Source: Chinchilla lanigera (taxonomy: Eukaryota > Chordata > Mammalia > Rodentia > Chinchillidae). From it: a stretch of 64,000 nucleotides of DNA. Under the pieces are notes generated by a model that saw nothing but the letters and a program-made list of their open reading frames with translations, was not told the origin of the DNA and searched no databases. This document shows, piece by piece, positions 33,661 to 46,756 of the stretch (the stretch's first letter is position 1; every line of letters starts with the position of its first letter). The stretch is from the NCBI RefSeq assembly GCF_000276665.1, contig NW_004955433.1, forward strand, positions 19,621,981-19,685,980, in the 5' to 3' direction. The position numbers and the translations under genes were made by a program.

Positions 33661-35373
33661 TAAAATACAGAAAAAGAAAGTTGAAATGTCATGATAAGAT
33701 TCTGAATACAGGTTTTGGACACTTCCATCAAGAAATTAACCATTCATTCAATAAACAATAATAAAACTGCTAATACATGGCAAGCACTGCACTTAGGAAT
33801 GTCACAGTTAGACTCAGTATTCTCAATTTACGGCTGAAAGGGACTCCTTAAGGTTTAGCTTTACTAATTCATTTCTGTGTCATCCATATATTCAAATATA
33901 ATTCAGAGCTTTAACATTCTACTATGTTATTTTCTTGACAATCATAAAAAATAATTGCATAACAAAATTGATGCCATGTAAATATAAACTTAAGGAAATA
34001 CTCTTTGCTGGCAAGTTAATGTAACCAAATTGAAGTAAAATGAAAAATTGCAGGGTTTATATTGCACGGAATACCGTCAGTGATGACAATCTAAGTATAT
34101 CATGTGTAAGATAATAACAATATTAAGTAGCTCTTGTATTTGTTTACTTAAGTGAATGTCACCTTTTATGACATGGAGAGATTTAATTTCCCCTGGTGAT
34201 TGGGATCGCTGTCATCTGTAACATTCTAAGCAGCAGAGTCTTTATTGATTTGTGAGCCTTATTGGAATAGCTCTGCAAATACTGCAATACATGAATGAAA
34301 TAGCGAATAGTACTCAACTGGTTGAAATGCTAGAACTCTAAAATTTGGTCAGGGTTGGGAGAACCCATTAACTACACCCAGGCAGGATTATTTCTGTGTG
34401 TTATCCATGCTATTTTTAGACTGTTAGTAGATGATACCACACAGAAGCAAAAGGACAATATGTGACCAAATACTTGTGACATATAAGCAAAGCTAAGACT
34501 CTTTCATTACTGTAGAATTTCTTAGTGCTTGTACAGCAGTCAAATACCTTGTGAAGAATTGAATGAATATACAGTGTTCAGTGATACATAAATTTATCTT
34601 CTCTTTTTTCTGTTTACTTTCTTACAGCTATTTTTCTGTTTCATAAAATATTTCCTGGGCTTTGGGTTTTAACGAACACATCTAAGTACAGCTTGATTAT
34701 CTTCAACTGACATTTTACAAATAACAAAACTGAGTTATATGCTCTGAAAGGATGAAATTGTAGGGAGATGAAAAGAACTAGGCTGTATAGAAAGAATTGG
34801 AAGGCAAACATCATGTGTTTCTCACATGAAGATCATGCCTAGGACATGAATGTGCTATTGTAATGAATCAGCCTACCTGAAGTTTTAGGGGTTGTAGTCG
34901 AAGGCAAATTTAAACCATGCTGTCTGTGCTGAAACTTGAAAAAAAATATATCATATTGTGGAGATAAGAGAAGGCACAGGCTGATTTGAAAGAGCCAAGA
35001 GTTTGAAGCCAGAGGTGCACAACAGGAAGGGAACTTTGGACATTGTAAAGATTAGTAAGAGGGAAAAGTAGATCCTTACTCTTGTACATTAATGAGAACA
35101 ATTTAAGATTCAGCACAGAAACTCCTTTTTATGTTGGATTTACTGTAATAAAATAGCTTTACTTGCTTCACTATCAGGCAAAATGTTCTCAGTTACAGAG
35201 AGGGGAACACATGCTAGAGAGAAAGAAGAACCTACATTTGGAGAAAAAAGTATTAAAATATAAACCTATAATTACTATTCAGGAAGGGGAATAAAACTGC
35301 CTATACTCTAACAGACAGGGGGAGAATTCTGTGTTTTTTTTTTTTAATCACTTTCACCATGCTGATTACTTTA
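33661..35373. other. Repeat-poor AT-rich block
   Basis: No repeat family is firmly recognised; 33.73-33.84 kb is weakly MIR/L2-like. The part at about 34.13-34.34 kb is non-repetitive and of varied composition, a candidate conserved element by style only. Confidence 0.4.
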
Positions 35374-35381
35374 AAATATTC

Positions 35382-35456
35382 TTTTTTTTTTTTTTTTAGT
35401 AACAGAAATCAAACTCATAACCTCAGGCTTGCCAGGCAGGCTACATCACCAGCCCG
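35382..35456 (-). mobile_element. ID SINE, antisense, internally shortened
   Basis: A T run is followed by 'aacagaaatcaaactcataa', 'cctcaggcttgccaggcagg' and 'ctacatcaccagccc'. The usual 'cgcttgtgccactgag' part between these blocks is missing. The direct repeat 'aaatattc' at 35374-35381 and 35457-35464 brackets it. Confidence 0.85.
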
Positions 35457-35464
35457 AAATATTC

Positions 35465-35560
35465 TTTTTCTTTTTCCTTCCTTTTCTCATTTTGCCCTGT
35501 TTCCTCCCTCTCCTTCACTCCCTCCCTAGCTTTCTTCCTCACTTTCTTTCTTCTTTCAGT
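35465..35560. repeat. Pyrimidine-rich tract
   Basis: Irregular C/T-rich sequence (CTTT, CCTT, CTCC). The minus-strand frame over it (35441-35755) is Lys/Glu/Arg-rich by composition. Confidence 0.7.
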
Positions 35561-36033
35561 CTGCTTATCTACCTGCCTTGCTTTCTTATTGTTATATATT
35601 GAAATCACTGCCTTAGTCCTTCTTGCACGCAAGCATTTTGGTTTGTCTGTTTGTTTCTTTGCAGTGTTTATCAGCATAGTAACTAATTCTTCACAACTAA
35701 CCCTAAATTCCCACATAAATGTTTCTAAATGTTTATTGCAAGTGAGAAAGTCCAAAGGATTCTAAATTTGGAAAGCTTCTTAAATTTTTCTTAGGAAACT
35801 TTGGAAGTCAGATAGACTTTCCAGATGTGAATGAATTTATCACATTCCCACAGCCAGGCACACTTGTAATGTGCGTTGTTACCTATTTTGTTCTCAGCAC
35901 TCTGGGCAAATACAACAGCAGAACAATATAAACCAAACAAATAACACAAGCATGCCTCCCAGGGCCTTTCTTTCATCAACAAGAGACATTGGAAATAATA
36001 TTATTTCTTCCTAACCATTTTACAAAATTCTCC

Positions 36034-36112
36034 TTTTTTTTATGAGGAATCTAACTTAGGACCTTGCACTTGTCAGGCAGGCACTGTGATGCTGAGCTAT
36101 CTACCCAGTCCC
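36034..36112 (-). mobile_element. ID SINE, antisense, diverged, with TSD
   Basis: 'tatgaggaatctaacttagg', 'accttgcacttgtcaggcag' and 'gctgagctatctacccagtc' follow the antisense ID order. The flanks 'caaaattctcc' (36023-36033) and 'caaaatctcc' (36113-36122) match apart from one missing T. Confidence 0.87.
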
Positions 36113-36309
36113 CAAAATCTCCCTTTTTCTAACACACATATCGTTTGTACTGTCAGTAGGCGTGCATAGAAGATGAAGCAGTTGTGGTGGGGAAGAAGGC
36201 TACTTCAATCATTATGAAAAGATATGCTATTCCACATTCTTGTCACTCTGGATGTCTGATTCTGGGGTTAATACATCATCAAAACTGGAAACAAAATAGA
36301 TTATTTAGT

Positions 36310-36800
36310 CAACATTAGTTTATTAAACATTTTTATGTACTAGGCATTTGTGTTACTCCTACATTAGGGTGTTTTTAAAGGATGGAGAATGGAATAGACC
36401 AGGAATGGAATGGATAAGAAAATTTTCTACAGGGATGAGTATGTTGATGATAATAATAGTAAAAGTGCATGATTTACTAGCATGATTAGGATAGCCTGGG
36501 GGCTCAAGAGTCCTCTAAAATGAGTGGCTAAAGAAAGACATATTAAGAAATAAATTGTTACCTGAAAAACAGAAACTAGCTATATGCATACCAGCCCAGA
36601 GAAATCACAAGTGCAAAATTCCTAAGGAAGAAATAGTATCTTTTGTTGGAGAACAGAAAGACATGGAAAGGAACTCCTATAAGCATAGGCCAATCCATTC
36701 AGACACTGGTGAACTATTTTAGGGAGTCACTCTAATTCTATGAGCTTAGAAATCCTTCAACAGACACTAAGAAACTAAGGGAAATGACACCATATGTATT
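36310..36800 (-). mobile_element. Probable L2 LINE fragment, antisense
   Basis: 'agtttattaaacatttttat gtactaggca' (two pieces) and later 'aatcacaagtgcaaaattcc' and 'tcactctaattctatgagc' follow the order of the antisense L2 3' region, but divergence is high and the borders are loose. Confidence 0.4.
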
Positions 36801-38731
36801 TTTAAAAGATTTTACTTAGTTTTAGATGTCTCACTTCCTGGAAATATAGTCTTGAAAACATACATGATTATTAAACAATAAAAAGATGCATAAAAAGAGT
36901 GTATATGTTATACTTTTGTGATGGGGATACTATAAGTACATAATTTAGTAATTAAATCTATTAGGAATAAATTATTCACAGTTTAATATTAAAATCACTA
37001 TGTGTTAGAAGTCATTGATGTGTCAAAGTTAAATTGATAGCATATACTTCTTTCATTGAGGAAAATGAATAATTATTATACAATAGCTATCACCTCATAT
37101 TTCATGATATTTTGCACATGCACAGAAGAGTATGTACTAAAATTTATTGAGTGTTTAATATGTCATGCTAGGTAGTACTTAATGTGCTTTATATATACAA
37201 ATTAATTTTTCTAATGAATTCTTTTGAAGGAAAGCATGTTTCCTTCATATGTTTCCTTCATAGGGCTCTCACTCTTAATTTATTTTTAGAGTGGATCTAT
37301 GATCACTTGGGTTAGAGCAGGAGAGTTTTATTGCATAAATTAGGATAGGCACAGCAAACTTGAGCAACTGTCCAATCACCTATTCTTTTACATTAATTCA
37401 TAAATGGGAATAGAATTGACACTGGGACAACCGTGGCTCTTTCAAAGCTTTTGTTAGTTCCATAAAACAATATATTCTCTTTTGAGTTGGTAGATAGTGA
37501 GAAAGTCACTGTTTCCAGTAGTTGGACACCTTAATCCAGACACAAAAGAAGATCCTGACTAGAATATAAACTAACAAGAAGGAAAGAAGTGATGATATGT
37601 AATTGAAAAGGAGTTTTCTATGTGCTATTGTTTGAGACCTGGATGAAGGTAAGTACACATCCATTCATTACGCTTGATTTATTAGACAATATATTTCTTC
37701 GTTTATTATTACCTTTAGAGTAGAGTTTGTATTCACCTTAAATAGTCACATTTTATACTATTTTCTTCAATAAAATTATTTCATGAGAACTAATGGAGGA
37801 CAAGATGAAGGAAAGATTCCCATAAGAAAAATAGCAAATACTGGGGGAAGGCCACAGAGTGATTGATAGAAAGAAAACATGCATACGATGTAAGCATTTT
37901 AAGAGAGACCTTGGGGTAACTCTTAAAGTTAATACTGTTTTAAGTATAGCACTTAAATTCTAATATAGTGACATAATTAAACTAAGGACATTTTCTGTGG
38001 AGAAATAGCTTCTAGAAAAGAGAAATATGAGATTAAGGAAGTTAGCAGCTGGAACACTATAGTCTTCCTAGCCAGTTCCTAAGATGAAAACAATGTAAAC
38101 ACAGAATAAACAGACTTTATTTTGTCTGTATCTCTAATTTAAGTATGGGAGACTCTCACGACCTATCAATAATTTCATCCAGTGGAATGAGTGGCATATG
38201 GCTCAAGAACATGTCAGTACTAAAGGAGGAGTGAGTAGGCTGGATTCACCACATTTGAACATGAAGTCAGGAAAAGAGAAGGTGGTTCCTCATCAAATAT
38301 GAGAGCCCTCATGATATTTAAGATATATTTAATGGTCAGAAGCCCAAAATTCAGAAAAACATGGTGAGAGATAAGCAAATGATGTGAATCCAGGTCAAGA
38401 ACTTGAAGGATAAATAAATTACTTAAACATGGAAATGGAGCTTTAAGTCAGGAGAAAATAGGGAATTCAATTATACCTTCTTCGTTGTTATGAGCTTCCC
38501 TTTCTTGTAATATGCTTTAAATTCAAGACCGGTATGAGATTCACTGATAGTTACAAAGACAGTGTGAGACATCATATATTACGTACAATTTTTTAATTTA
38601 TATTTTACCTTAATGTATTATACTTGTTATAATGAAGTAACATCGATGTATAATTAAATCACCTACTTTATGATATTGATATATAATTAAATTACTTTTT
38701 ATTCAAATTTATCTGGTTTTTTACCTAATGT
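36801..38731. other. AT-rich block with a MIR-like patch and two small duplications
   Basis: 37.14-37.23 kb resembles an antisense MIR end ('atttattgagtgtttaatat', 'tcatgctaggtagtac'). A perfect 13-bp tandem duplication 'atgtttccttcat' lies at 37236-37248 and 37249-37261. A diverged duplication with period 33 ('gatgtataattaaatcac') lies at 38645-38705. No gene is recognised. Confidence 0.45.
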
Positions 38732-38747
38732 CTCTTTTCTCTTCTTG

Positions 38748-38844
38748 TTTTTTTATTTTTTTATTTTTTTTGGTACCAGGAGTCAAACTCAGGACCTCCT
38801 GCTTGCCAAGCAGGCGCTTGTGCCGCTGAGCTATATCCCCAGCC
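38748..38844 (-). mobile_element. ID SINE, antisense, with perfect 16-bp TSD
   Basis: A T-rich tail is followed by 'ttggtaccaggagtcaaact', 'gcttgccaagcaggcgcttg' and 'gccgctgagctatatcccca'. The perfect direct repeat 'ctcttttctcttcttg' occurs at 38732-38747 and 38845-38860. Confidence 0.95.
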
Positions 38845-38860
38845 CTCTTTTCTCTTCTTG

Positions 38861-40569
38861 AATCCTATCCAGGGTAGCATATTGTATATAGTCATCATGT
38901 CACATTAGGCTCCTCTTGGCTATAAAAATTATTAGACTTTCCCTGCTTTTGATGATCTTGACAGGTTTGAAAAACGCTTCAGGCATTTGGTACACTGTAC
39001 CTCCACTGAGATTTTTCAGGTACTTGTTTCGTGATTAGACTGGGGATCAGCACTTGCAGGTAAATGCCATTTGATCTTAGAAGATCATATCAAGGCTATA
39101 CACTGCAACTTGTGAATGTCTTGGTTAAAGTAATATTTATCAGATTTTGCCAGTGTGAAGTTACTCCTTGTCCTTGTTTCTGTGCTCAACATTTTGGAAG
39201 GAAATTACTACACACAGCCCAAATTTATAGACTGAGGGCTTCATTTCATCTTATGAACATAGAGAAGCTGCATAAATAATTTGAAATTTTCTGCATGAAA
39301 AATTTGTCTATCACTAGTTATTTATTTATTCAGGCATTTCTGTGTATCAGTATGCATTTGGGAAAATATAAACTTGTGTTAATAATGCAGTAATATTTTG
39401 TTTTACTGCTCACATTCTTCCAGCTTTGACTTGAAACTCTTTCAGTTGGCAATCATAATCATTTTAACATGTCTTTAACTGTGTATGTGTGTGTGTGTCT
39501 GTGTTTAGCACTGTTTTTTTTTTCCCTACAAGATGCTCTAAATTCACTGTTATATTTCCTAGCCCAGTCGTACATTTATCTATTTCTCTAAGGAGCTTCA
39601 GTTCTCTTTTCAAAAGATATTTCCATTATCAATTATTTTCTCAGCAATGCTGTAAATCTTTTCAGGAATATAGATCAGTTCATATGAGTACAGAACTCAA
39701 CATAGTGGATTGCAAGGCAAAGTGGAAAATCTGCATTCTCATGGATGTTTTCTGGCTTGCATCAGTTCATATTATAAAATAACTTGAATCTTAGCGTAGA
39801 CCTGTGATAAGGATTGCTTTAATGCTTTCAATGATAGCAAATAGCTGGCTGTGGTAGGCATGGTATAGGCTTGCCACCACTGGCATATGGCCTTGGGCAG
39901 CTCAGAGTTCAAATGACAAAATCGTGTAATGCTGAAGGAGTCTTCATATGACTGATACAAAGAGGTCTAACCTGAATTACATGGCTCACACTTATCTTGA
40001 CTATCAACTTTCGTGTATATGATCATGTTAATCAACTTACCACTACCAAATCCTCCATTAACTAGTTCAGTTTTTACACACCTATACTAAGTAATTAAGA
40101 GTTATTTTTTTTCATTCATTTTTACACTTATCTAGAGCCTAGCACCAATGAAATACTAGACAGAATATATCATAATTTTTTTTTTATATAGGACTGAAGT
40201 TACATTTTTGTGCCAAGCATTCAGTTAGAAACTAGATTTCCAGGAAAAATGCAAGGGAGTAAACCAAGTTTGTCTTAAAACAAGGGTACAAAGCAAATCT
40301 TTTGGAAGAGACATAGCAGGTCTCTAATGTGTCCTAGGGAGGCAGATCTCTGATTCTTCCAATCTTGATAAATATAGCCTAAGCAGCATAGTTTTAAAAC
40401 TTTGTGGGTGGTGCTGTGCTTTGAAGCTCTTCATTAAATAGCAGCTCATTAATCAGTCATTCATGTCTTGATCCTCTAAGTCAAACTAATTTATTTCTCC
40501 TGATTCCACATTATTGTGCCTGTACTTATCTTGAAGCAGTACCGTTTGTTTTTTCTAACATGCATTCTT
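38861..40569. other. Unique AT-rich DNA, nothing recognised
   Basis: No firm repeat family or gene. A short GT-rich patch lies at about 39.48-39.50 kb. The frames at 39064-39279 and 39489-39782 have no known domain. Confidence 0.4.
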
Positions 40570-40775
40570 TCTCTTGCACGCTTCCCTAAGAAGCCACGTT
40601 GCCATCAACTAAGCAGGTTTTCCTTGTCATCCCCTTTCCCATGATTTTCCTGCCTTGGAACCAGCTGATGGTGAGCTGAGTCCCTCAAAATGTGGGTAAA
40701 ATTGAAATTCTCCTCCTTGAAGCTGAAGAGTGTCAGGCAATGTGTCACAGTGACGGACAAGCTAACTAATACAAT
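40570..40775 (+). mobile_element. MaLR LTR, 3' part, sense
   Basis: 'ttcccatgattttcctgcct tgg' (two pieces), 'gctgatggtgagctgagtcc', 'gtaaaattgaaattctcctc' and 'ggcaatgtgtcacagtgacg' then 'gctaactaatac' follow the order of the 3' part of a MaLR LTR. The 5' part was not recognised. Confidence 0.6.
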
Positions 40776-40805
40776 AACACAGACGGGGTAATTTACATGT
40801 ATAGT

Positions 40806-40920
40806 TGGTATGGTTTGAATATCCTTTTCAAAATTTGCATTGAAATTAATTGCTAGTGTAAGAGAGAGGTAGGATCTTTAAGAGACAATTAGGTCCCGAG
40901 GGCTGTACCCTCCTGCGTGT
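40806..40920 (+). mobile_element. MLT1/MST-like LTR, 5' part, sense
   Basis: 'tggtatggtttgaatatcct', 'ggatctttaagagacaatta' and 'ggtcccgagggctgtaccct' match the first part of MLT1/MST-type LTRs. A 13-bp tandem duplication ('ttgcttcattcca' twice) follows at about 40950-40975. Confidence 0.6.
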
Positions 40921-41160
40921 CACACAGTTCAGGAGGTTACGAGGTCCAATTGCTTCATTCCATTGCTTCATTCCATTGAAGAAAGTAGAGAGGATGGGAG
41001 TGATGTTGAACTTGCTGTTTCATAACAGCACCAATGCCACCCAGGAGGATAGAGCCCTTGGGTTTTCCTATTTCAGGGACATAATACATTGTACTGTTGA
41101 CTGGGTATGATCTCAGCCATCCCAGGAGGTTGTTTACAGTGTTAAGTAGCAAATATGTGG

Positions 41161-42587
41161 GAGGCTAGAAGCATCATTTCAATTATAATCTTTATAAGGA
41201 CCCTCTGCTGATTCCCTAAATATGGGCTGCCGATCAGCCCTGCAAAATTTTCAAAATTGAACATTCAAGGACAGCAGGAAACCCTCAATCACAGCTGAAA
41301 AGATCATTTATCATTCAATTGTAATAGATTTTAGTTCTCAGGTTTGGTAGACAGGACAGTGAATTGGCTTAGAATCAGAGAAGTAAGTTTAAAACTCTCT
41401 GTAGCTAAGTAGCTGAGTAAGTTTCAAAACACTACTGCTTAACTCCTTGCTATTTTATGTGTAAAAGTAAGACAGTAATTCTGTATCACTGGGTTGCCCT
41501 CAATGCATTGCTCTATTTTATTTTTCCACTATCCTAATAAAGTCTCTCAACCTTCTTGGTCTTCTTTTATAACGTTTATTCTCCACAGGGTTTATTCTTG
41601 ACTTCTTTTTATTAAATTAAAGTTCTTTACACTTAAGGAAATATCCTTATACAACCTTTTCCTATTAGCACACATGGCAAATATAAACTATGCCAGATAT
41701 TAAAGATAGATTTTAATCTGTAATATACTATTTTGAAAGGAAATTATCCAAGACGAATTGAAATGTATTTTACTTTTTACATGGATGACTGTATGTTTTA
41801 AAGAACAAAAAAGGACGAACACAAATGGGGCTAGTTAGGGGTTTAGTTGAGGGCAGGAAGTGAAAAATAACAAGGAACAGGAAAAGAAGGGGTAGTTCAT
41901 GGGAAATCCTCCAGGTTTGCTATTAGTACCTCAGTGAAGTTAGACCCATACTTTTCCAGAGCCACTATGAGACATGTACTTCATTTTCAGGGATTTGTTT
42001 ACAAAACAATCAGTAAATTATTTCAATAGCCTTGAATTTTCTCAAGTAGGCACTTTAGAAAGAGTCAATAGTTTATTCTACAGAAGTGTCCTTAAACTCT
42101 TACAAATTATGTTAAGGTTTTGTTTAAATCTTTGTAGTTCAAGTTTGAGGCCATAGTAGAGAAAGGACTCAGATAATTCTACCGAATTTAGTAAAGGACC
42201 TATTTCTGTTAGATGATTCTTACCTCAGCTTTATGGACATTTTTGTCAATTATATTTTTGTATAATTCCTTGTGTCATGGGAGTCTGTCCTGTGCATGGC
42301 AGAATGTTTGGTGACATCCTAGATTTTCATATATGCTAATCCCAGCTCCTTCTCTCACTCACTTTGAAAGTAGTAAATGCCTGTATATTTCATGGACTGT
42401 CCCCGCCTATTAAGGTCGCTTTCAGTTGAGAAGCAGGGATCCAGTGCCGTGTTTTTCTTAAAACAAAGCAACCCAGCTCCAGGTCAGTCAAACCACTTGC
42501 CCTGCAAGAACCTCAAACTCACCACATACGATTGGATTTGTCTTCTTCTCTGTTCCCTAAAACTCTGATCAAGCTTCCTTCTGTCTT
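41161..42587. other. Unique AT-rich DNA, nothing recognised
   Basis: No repeat family or gene is recognised here. Confidence 0.4.
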
Positions 42588-44815
42588 TTTTATGTTTTTT
42601 TTTTTAATTTTAAAAATAAAAGGAGGAAAACAATAACAGACAACCATTTGCAAAATAGCAAAAAAATTAATAAAAACAATATAGAGTTACAAAGTGGTAG
42701 GAAATTGACAATGCTTGCTCTATTATATTGATATCTTCAAAGTGATTTCTCATGAAAACAGATAGAGACATGCAATACTGATCAATCAAGGACTCATTAA
42801 CTGTTTCTTTCAGCAAAGAAATAGAAGAGAGTAGATCAACAATGTTAACTACACTGTATATACATACATACAAAATTGCTGCTTCTTTCCCTTATCTTTT
42901 CCCACATCCCAGTTGCCCTTTACCCTTGAGTGTTTTCCTTTCATTTCACAATGTCTGTCAAACCTCCAACTTTTTATGAACTTTTTCATATTTTACAGTA
43001 GTGAGACAATGCAGTGCTTGCACACGCAGGTCTGATTCATTTCACTTATGAATATGGTCTCTAGTTGTGACCATTTACCTACAAAAGCCTCGAGTTTATC
43101 TTTCTTTGTAGCTGAGTAATATTCCATTATATAAAAGTATCACAATTGCCTTATCCAGTCCTCGGTGGATGGAAATTTGGTTTGCTTCCACAATCTAGCA
43201 ATTACAAATTGTGCTGCTATGAACATAGGTACACATATATTGCTGTGATATGATGTTTTTAGATCTTCTGGGAAAATACCCAGAAGGGGAATAGCTGGGT
43301 TGAATGGGACCTCTAGACCTAGTTTTCTGAGGAATCTCCAAAATGATTTTCACAGTGGTTTCAAAAGTTTGCATTCCCACCAGCAGTGGAGAAGGGTTCC
43401 TTCTCTGCAGCCTCACCAGCACATGTTATTGGTTGATTTCTTATTGCTAGCCATTCTTATTGGGGTAAGGTGAAATCTCAATGTTGTTTAAATTTGCATT
43501 TCTTGAATAACTAATGGTGTTGAACATTTTCTCATGTATTTATTTGTCATTTGTATTTCTTCATCTGAGAAGTGTGTATTCATCTCAGCTGCCCATTTTT
43601 GGATTGGGTCTTTGAATTTGGGGGGGCTGATTTTTTTTAATTCTTTATATGTTCTAATAGAAGCCCTTTGAGAGACAGTCAGCTAAAATTTATTCCAAGT
43701 TTGTGGGTTTTCTTTTTACTCTGCTGGTGATTTCTGTAGATGTGCAGAAATTTTCAGTAGAATGAGATTCCAGTTGTTGATTCTTTGAAGTGTTTCACAT
43801 ACAGTTTGTTTTTTGTTCATGAACTCTCTGCCTACTCCTATGTCTTCAAGGTTTTATGTACTTTGTCTTCCAACAGATTTAGTGTTTCTGTTTTAATACT
43901 GAGATCTGTGATGCATTTTGACTTGAGTTTGGTGCATGGTGATAGACTTGGATCTATTTTCAGTCTTTGGCAGGTGGCAAGCCAATTTTTCCAGCACCAT
44001 TTATTAAAGAGGCTATCGTTCTTCCAGTGAGTTTGTTTGGCTGGCCCCTTTATCAAAGATTAGGTGGCTGAGTGTGTTTTTGGTTGTGGCTGCTTCTTCC
44101 AGTGTGCTCCATTATTGCTCAGGTCTGTTTTTAGCCAGTACCAGGTTGGTCTTATTATAGTAGCTTTGTGGTATAATTTCAGGTTGGGGATTGTGATTCC
44201 ACCTGACTTGTCCTTGTTGCCCAGGATTGGTTTTGCTATTCTGGGTCTCTTCTGGTTCAGATGAATTTAAGGCATGTTTTCTGGAGATCTGTGAGGTATG
44301 CTAATGGTAGTTTAATGGGAATTGCATTGAATCTGTACAGACATTTTCAGAGTATGGCCATTTTCATAATGTTTGTTCTTCCTATCCATGAGCAAGAAAT
44401 ATTTTTCCATTTACTGAAATCTTCTTCTATCTCTTTTCTCAGAGTACTGTAGTTTTCATTGAATAGATCTTTTAATTCCTTTGTTAAACTGATTCCTAAA
44501 TATTTCAATTTCTTGAATGTTATTGTGAAAGGTATGGTTTCCTTAATTCCTCTCTCAGTCTGTTTGTTGTTTGTGTATAGGAATGCTATCAATTTTTGAG
44601 TGTTGACTTTGTATCCAGCTACACTGCTGAATTTGTTGATTAATTCAAGAAGTCTTCCTGTGGAGTTTTTGGGGTCTTCCATGTAAAATATCATGCCATT
44701 TCCAATAGTGATAGTTTTACTTCTTCCTTTCCTATCCTTATTCCTTTTATTTCTCTCTCTTGTCTAATTGCTCTGGCTAATGTCAACCTTCCACTTCTGA
44801 TCTTTACTGGTAGCA
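42588..44815 (-). mobile_element. 5'-truncated L1, antisense, 2.2 kb, ORF2 C-terminal half and 3' UTR
   Basis: On the minus strand the element begins within the ORF2 reverse-transcriptase domain and runs through the C-terminal region to a 3' UTR and an A-rich tail (plus-strand T run at about 42593-42605). Frames on the minus strand carry typical ORF2 residues: DPKNSTGRLLELINKFSSV and AGYKVNTQK (44347-44694), KYLGISLTKELKDLF, and DSLFNKWCWKNWLATC (43838-44056). Just before DPKNS the catalytic FADD-type box is lost: the positions read IGNG, with a one-base shift beside it. The remaining stops and frameshifts make it dead. It is the longest recognised L1 lying wholly inside the window without interruption. 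Confidence 0.93.
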
Positions 44816-46756
44816 CAATTTTCCATCCATCCATTTAAGCAGAAATTTAAGACACTTCCTTGACTACATTTTACAGCTTTGTGTTTGTTTAGCTATGCAG
44901 AAAAAATGCTTTTAAATAATCTCCTTCCTTCTTAACTCTGTCCCTTCCTTTGTAAACAAATATTTACTGAAGGGTATTTGAAGATGAAAGTGGAAGAAAC
45001 CATGACCTTGAAATATGAGAAAAGTATCATTCAGTCACAACTATGGTGTATAGAACCTTCCCTTTCATTGAACAGGTGGCAAAACAATTGCAGATGTGCA
45101 GCTGCTTTATGCCATCAAATTCTCCATGGAAAAGCCGGAGGTGATTGTTATGTAAAAAATGTGTTTTATCTCTCCAGAATATATTTAATAAAACTGTGAG
45201 GTATGTAAATTTGCCAGACAGAGGTAGAGGCATTTTGAAATTTGACTATAGTTTTGTTTATATTAAGAAATTACACTTATTAGTGTAAATCATCGAATCA
45301 TAAATTAGCATAATAGAAAAGTCTCTGTAATAAAAAGCTGCCATTCTATTACCACATGGCTGTATTTCTGTGAAACTTTATTAGCAATGAATATCAAACA
45401 GGCCAAGAGATGTAAAATACTGCCTAGTGTGGTATTGTGGAATGGAAACCATACTCCATGAATATGCAAACTCTATTTCCATACATAAAAGTAGCTCTAT
45501 AAATATATGTCCAGTAACACCAACATGGTGGCTATTGTTATTATTTTGTTAGCGTACTTCATATGCATATTCCTGTAATTGTAGTATACTCAAAATGTAC
45601 TAATGCAATTTGATTTAATAAGCAATTGGTGTTATAAAAGATATACTCACCTGTAACTAATATTAGTCATCAGTCCCTTATCTCTATAGAGGGCCTAGAA
45701 CTCACTGGGCAATGCTGTCTTCCTCCATCCCCAATAGCCAAGGTTTAACGTCTTTTAGACTGAAGTTGCTTTTTCATGATTCTACTCCCAACTTGTTCCC
45801 ACTTTTCTGTTGGTGTTAAATGGGGATAAGCAAAAGAAACATCAGAGCAACAAAGTCCAGATCCAAACCTCAGCCTGAACATTAGTAATCTGACTTATTG
45901 AATCACATATGCCTCCTTTCCTCATGTAAAATAAACTTAATTGCAGGTCAGTACATAACTCTAAGAGCTGAGCGAGATGGCAAAGGTCTTTACTCTGAAC
46001 CAACCAGAGTGGAAAGAGGGATTGAGTATCAGTTGTTGTTCATAAAACAGTCCCAATGACTATGATATTGAATAGGATTTAAATTTAGTTTTGTTTATTC
46101 TTATGTCATAGACTTCACAGAAAGCTAATTAAAACAGAGGTTTTGTTCCTTTCTGTTTTCTAAAGACAAAATGAGAGGAGGAAGGGGATAATCTCCTTAG
46201 AAACACAATCAAGCTTCTTTCCTTGCATTGAACAATACAGTGTCTTTTTCATCTAATCACAGGGATACTCAGTAGAAGAAGTTAAAGAGTTGATGAGATG
46301 CCACCAGCTTCCATGATTCCTCCCACTGCAAAGAAAGCTATTTCTACAACATTAGTCATGTGATGTCAGATCAGTGGCACTCAGAGTCCAGTAAGGTGCA
46401 AAAGTAACTCTATGTGTACCAATTCTACCAGAATTATTCCAAAAAAGGAAATTAGTAGAAGTACTCATATTGGATTACTTATATTTCATAGGGTTATTAT
46501 GTGTTTTGGAATTCAGTTGTCAAGTATTAATTACACACATTCAGAGTAAAAGGCAGTGTAGCAATGTGATCAAGAGATGAAACTGTACCGCAAGACAGGA
46601 GATATAATGCGACTTCCACATTTTGGCTACTTCCCTCACGACTGTGTGTCACATGCAATATTATGGATCCAAACCTTCTATGTCTGGGAATTTTAAGAGT
46701 GCTGAGCATGTAAGTCATGTTGAAAAGGTTAAATAAATAAGTACAAGTGGCGCATG
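44816..46756. other. Unique AT-rich DNA, nothing recognised
   Basis: About 1.9 kb without a recognised repeat or gene. Frames at 44978-45199 and 46527-46718 show no domain. Confidence 0.4.
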
